From contig JAPPFU010000261.1 of NCBI GenBank assembly GCA_028875085.1, forward strand, positions 1 to 6,466: a stretch of 6,466 nt of DNA, written 5' to 3'. Below the pieces are notes generated by a model. The model did no database searches. It was not told the origin of the DNA and saw only the letters and a program-made list of their open reading frames with translations. The position numbers and the translations under genes were made by a program. The stretch comes from Chloroflexota bacterium. Its GTDB lineage: Bacteria > Chloroflexota > Dehalococcoidia > Lucifugimonadales > Australimonadaceae. The first letter of the stretch is position 1, and each line of letters begins with the position of its first letter. Shown piece by piece: positions 5,534 through 6,466 of this stretch.

Positions 5534-5833
5534 CTACCCGGCGGGGGTTGCCGCCTCGAGGCGGTCGCGGATGCGCATCTTCAGGTCGCTGATGGCGTCG
5601 ATGTCGATGCCCTGCGCGCCCTTCGCCTTGTTGTCGTAGAGCAGCTCGCCGTCTGCGTAGACCTCGAACCGCCCCTTGCCCACGGGCGTGAGGGTGATGC
5701 CCACGCCGGCTCCCAGACTGTTGTACAGTTCGACCGCCGTCCAGACGGCCATGGGGAGCTTCCCTCAAGGCAAGCAGTAGCGGATGTCCACCTGGACGGA
5801 GCCCGCCAGTTCTTCCAACGCTCGGTCGCTCAT
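5534..5833 (-). CDS. SelW/Rdx-family selenoprotein with in-frame TGA (Sec23)
   Basis: This is a 99-residue thioredoxin-like protein if the TGA at 5767-5765 is read as selenocysteine. ATG 5833 has a perfect AGGAGG (5845-5840) six bases upstream. Residues 1-22 end in VQVDIRYCLP, with Cys20 followed by two residues and the TGA at codon 23, giving the C-x-x-U motif of the SelW/SelT/SelH (Rdx) group. The same frame continues GKLPMAVWTAVELYNSLGAG (first helix), ITLTPVGKGRFEV and YADGELLYDNKAKG (strands, with the family's G-x-FEV and DGEL pattern), then a closing helix ISDLKMRIRDRLEAA. TGA is a normal stop elsewhere here, so recoding is local. Rdx proteins are cytosolic thiol oxidoreductases of uncertain substrate. 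Taking ATG 5752 as the start gives a 72-residue fragment without the first strand and both redox residues, and that ATG has no ribosome binding site. A nonsense mutation in a Cys-Cys homologue is the alternative. Confidence 0.85.
5731..5751 (-). promoter_or_regulatory. Candidate bacterial SECIS hairpin after the TGA
   Basis: Bacterial SECIS hairpins lie inside the coding sequence just after UGA, with the apical loop about 16-37 bases away and a G early in the loop. UGGCC (5751-5747) can pair with GGUCG (5735-5731) with two wobble pairs. This leaves an 11-base loop that begins GU 18 bases after the UGA. A competing and stronger stem, GCCGU/ACGGC with loop CUGG (5749-5736), is also at the right distance but lacks the early loop G. 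I judged both by eye, without energy calculation. Confidence 0.4.
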
Positions 5834-5839
5834 GCGGCG

Positions 5840-5869
5840 CCTCCTGGTGTTGGTGACGGCACTATACCA
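5840..5869 (-). promoter_or_regulatory. Extended -10 promoter and strong ribosome binding site of the selenoprotein gene
   Basis: TGGTATAGT (5869-5861) is an extended -10 element with TATAGT matching the consensus at five of six positions; no clear -35 is visible, as is common for this promoter type. The inferred start point near 5854 gives a leader of about 20 bases carrying AGGAGG (5845-5840) six bases from the ATG at 5833. This supports translation beginning upstream of the in-frame TGA. Confidence 0.5.
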
Positions 5870-5964
5870 TGAAGCGAATCTCCATACACGGGACGCCGGG
5901 GGCGAAGAGAGGGGGCAGGCGTTCTTGCTTGGGAACCATTGTGTAACCCTGGGCCTCTTCACGT

Positions 5965-6100
5965 GGGGAGTGCCGAGGGGCGGTCAGCCCCTCGGCTGGG
6001 GGGCGCGGGGGGGGGGGCCCCCCCCCGGGGGGGGGGGGGCGTGGGGGTATCCCCCACAGAGAGTTTTTATCTCTTGGTGAGGTGGGGACGGGCACTCCCC
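5965..6100. mobile_element. 136-bp hairpin-rich element with 10-bp terminal inverted repeats (MITE-like)
   Basis: GGGGAGTGCC (5965-5974) is repeated inverted as GGCACTCCCC (6091-6100). Between them lie a 10-bp stem (5972-5981 with 5987-5996, loop GGTCA), runs of 11 G, 9 C and 13 G (6007-6039), a 7-bp stem GTGGGGG/CCCCCAC around TAT (6041-6057), and AGAGA/TCTCT around a T-rich loop (6058-6074). No protein is encoded and no target duplication is evident. It starts three bases after the stop of the small membrane-protein gene, so it may also terminate that transcript. It could be a non-autonomous transposon derivative, a large REP-type element or a structured RNA. The element fills half of the 270-base gap 5834-6103; the rest holds the selenoprotein promoter. 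Confidence 0.5.
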
Positions 6101-6103
6101 CCG

Positions 6104-6391
6104 CTAGCCGCCACGCGCGGCGAGCGCGCCTAGTTGCTCGATGAGCAGCCACAGGATGGCGGCGAGCGCCGCGCTGCCGCCCGCTACCCTCACGTCGCGC
6201 TTGGACAGGCGGACGCCGGGCAGCGGCGCGCCGAGGCGGGTTTGGAGCGCCTCCTCGATGTTCGCCAGACGGTCTTCGATGGCGATGAGGCGCTGCGTCC
6301 ACAGGCGCTCGAGCAGCTGGTGCTCGCGGTCATGCGCCTCGATCTCCGACTCCAACGTTGCGATTCGTTCCCTCTGCGTCGTGGTCGCCAT
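6104..6391 (-). CDS. Small coiled-coil protein with C-terminal membrane helix
   Basis: This is a 95-residue protein. Residues 1-52 (MATTTQRERIATLESEIEAH onward) are highly charged with leucines and isoleucines at helical spacing, predicting a coiled coil. A short hinge GAPLPGVRLSKRD follows, then one hydrophobic segment at about 69-90 (VAGGSAALAAILWLLIEQLG) and a five-residue tail. With the basic RLSKRDVR before the helix, the coiled coil should face the cytoplasm, making it a tail-anchored membrane protein. The start follows the previous gene's stop by two bases; AGGAGG (6411-6406) is inside that gene and 14 bases away, longer than ideal, so coupling probably contributes. Its N-terminus resembles that of the repeat protein at 1541-2122 (MATTEERLAALES), though this may be no more than convergent coiled-coil sequence. 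The function is unknown. Confidence 0.75.
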   Translation of the reverse strand: MATTTQRERIATLESEIEAHDREHQLLERLWTQRLIAIEDRLANIEEALQTRLGAPLPGVRLSKRDVRVAGGSAALAAILWLLIEQLGALAARGG

Positions 6392-6393
6392 GG

Positions 6394-6466
6394 CTAGGCC
6401 GCCGTCCTCCTGTAAGGGTCGAGCAGCAGGCGCACGTCCGTGTCCAGGTCGGCGTCGACGTAGAAC
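6394..6466 (-). CDS. C-terminal end of an unidentified gene (5' end outside window)
   Basis: Entering from the right edge, the minus strand reads 23 codons, FYVDADLDTDVRLLLDPYRR followed by TAA (Thr-Ala-Ala), and then the stop codon TAG at 6396-6394. Most third positions are G or C and the residues are plausible, so this is probably real coding sequence. The stop is two bases before the ATG of the small coiled-coil gene, and its last Arg-Arg codons double as that gene's AGGAGG, which indicates an operon. The fragment is too short to assign a family. Confidence 0.6.
   Translation of the reverse strand, partial: FYVDADLDTDVRLLLDPYRRTAA

Noticed and set aside
5534..5752. 72-residue ORF starting at ATG 5752 as the complete gene
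   Set aside because: There is no Shine-Dalgarno sequence before 5752, and the fragment lacks the first strand and redox motif of the Rdx fold, both of which lie in the same frame upstream of the TGA.
5765..5962. 65-residue ORF from ATG 5962 ending at the TGA
   Set aside because: The first 43 residues are unstructured and cross the promoter; the strong ribosome binding site points to ATG 5833.

Overview
The window is GC-rich bacterial DNA (about 65-70% G+C over most of its length) with Shine-Dalgarno-led genes. It looks like an environmental or metagenomic bacterium. The mix of orphan Cache sensors, a type I polyketide synthase and short coiled-coil proteins would fit Chloroflexota, but nothing here fixes the taxonomy. 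TGA is a normal stop codon (it ends the methyltransferase gene), which matters for the most interesting gene.

Layout from left to right: (1) 1-1396, minus strand, the first 465 residues of a type I polyketide synthase: a complete ketosynthase domain whose gene runs off the left edge. (2) 1541-2122, minus, a coiled-coil protein built from four near-identical 36-residue repeats. (3) 2123-2292, a divergent promoter region. (4) 2293-3582, plus, a membrane-anchored protein with three tandem Cache-type sensor domains and no output domain. (5) 3609-5053, minus, a probable restriction-modification pair: a beta-class N6-adenine DNA methyltransferase whose stop overlaps the start of a PD-(D/E)xK nuclease gene. 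(6) 5112-5462, minus, an unrecognised 116-residue protein. (7) 5534-5833, minus, a 99-residue SelW/Rdx-family protein read through an in-frame TGA that forms a C-x-x-U redox motif. (8) 5965-6100, a non-coding element with 10-bp terminal inverted repeats, several hairpins and long G/C homopolymers. (9) 6104-6391, minus, a small coiled-coil protein with a C-terminal membrane helix. (10) 6394-6466, minus, the tail of another gene that runs off the right edge.

The main result is the selenoprotein. A conventional gene caller would report only a 72-residue ORF (5534-5752) starting at an internal ATG with no ribosome binding site. The true start is at 5833, six bases after a perfect AGGAGG. The 22 codons before the TGA supply the first strand and Cys of the Rdx fold, the TGA falls exactly where the second redox residue belongs, and the frame continues unbroken into the rest of the fold. 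A weak SECIS-like hairpin lies at the expected distance. Selenocysteine machinery (selA, selB, selD, tRNA-Sec) is not in this window and would have to be found elsewhere in the genome.

The genes do not form one pathway. The restriction-modification pair, the lower G+C of the nuclease gene and the palindromic and inverted-repeat elements suggest an accessory region next to the start of a polyketide locus.
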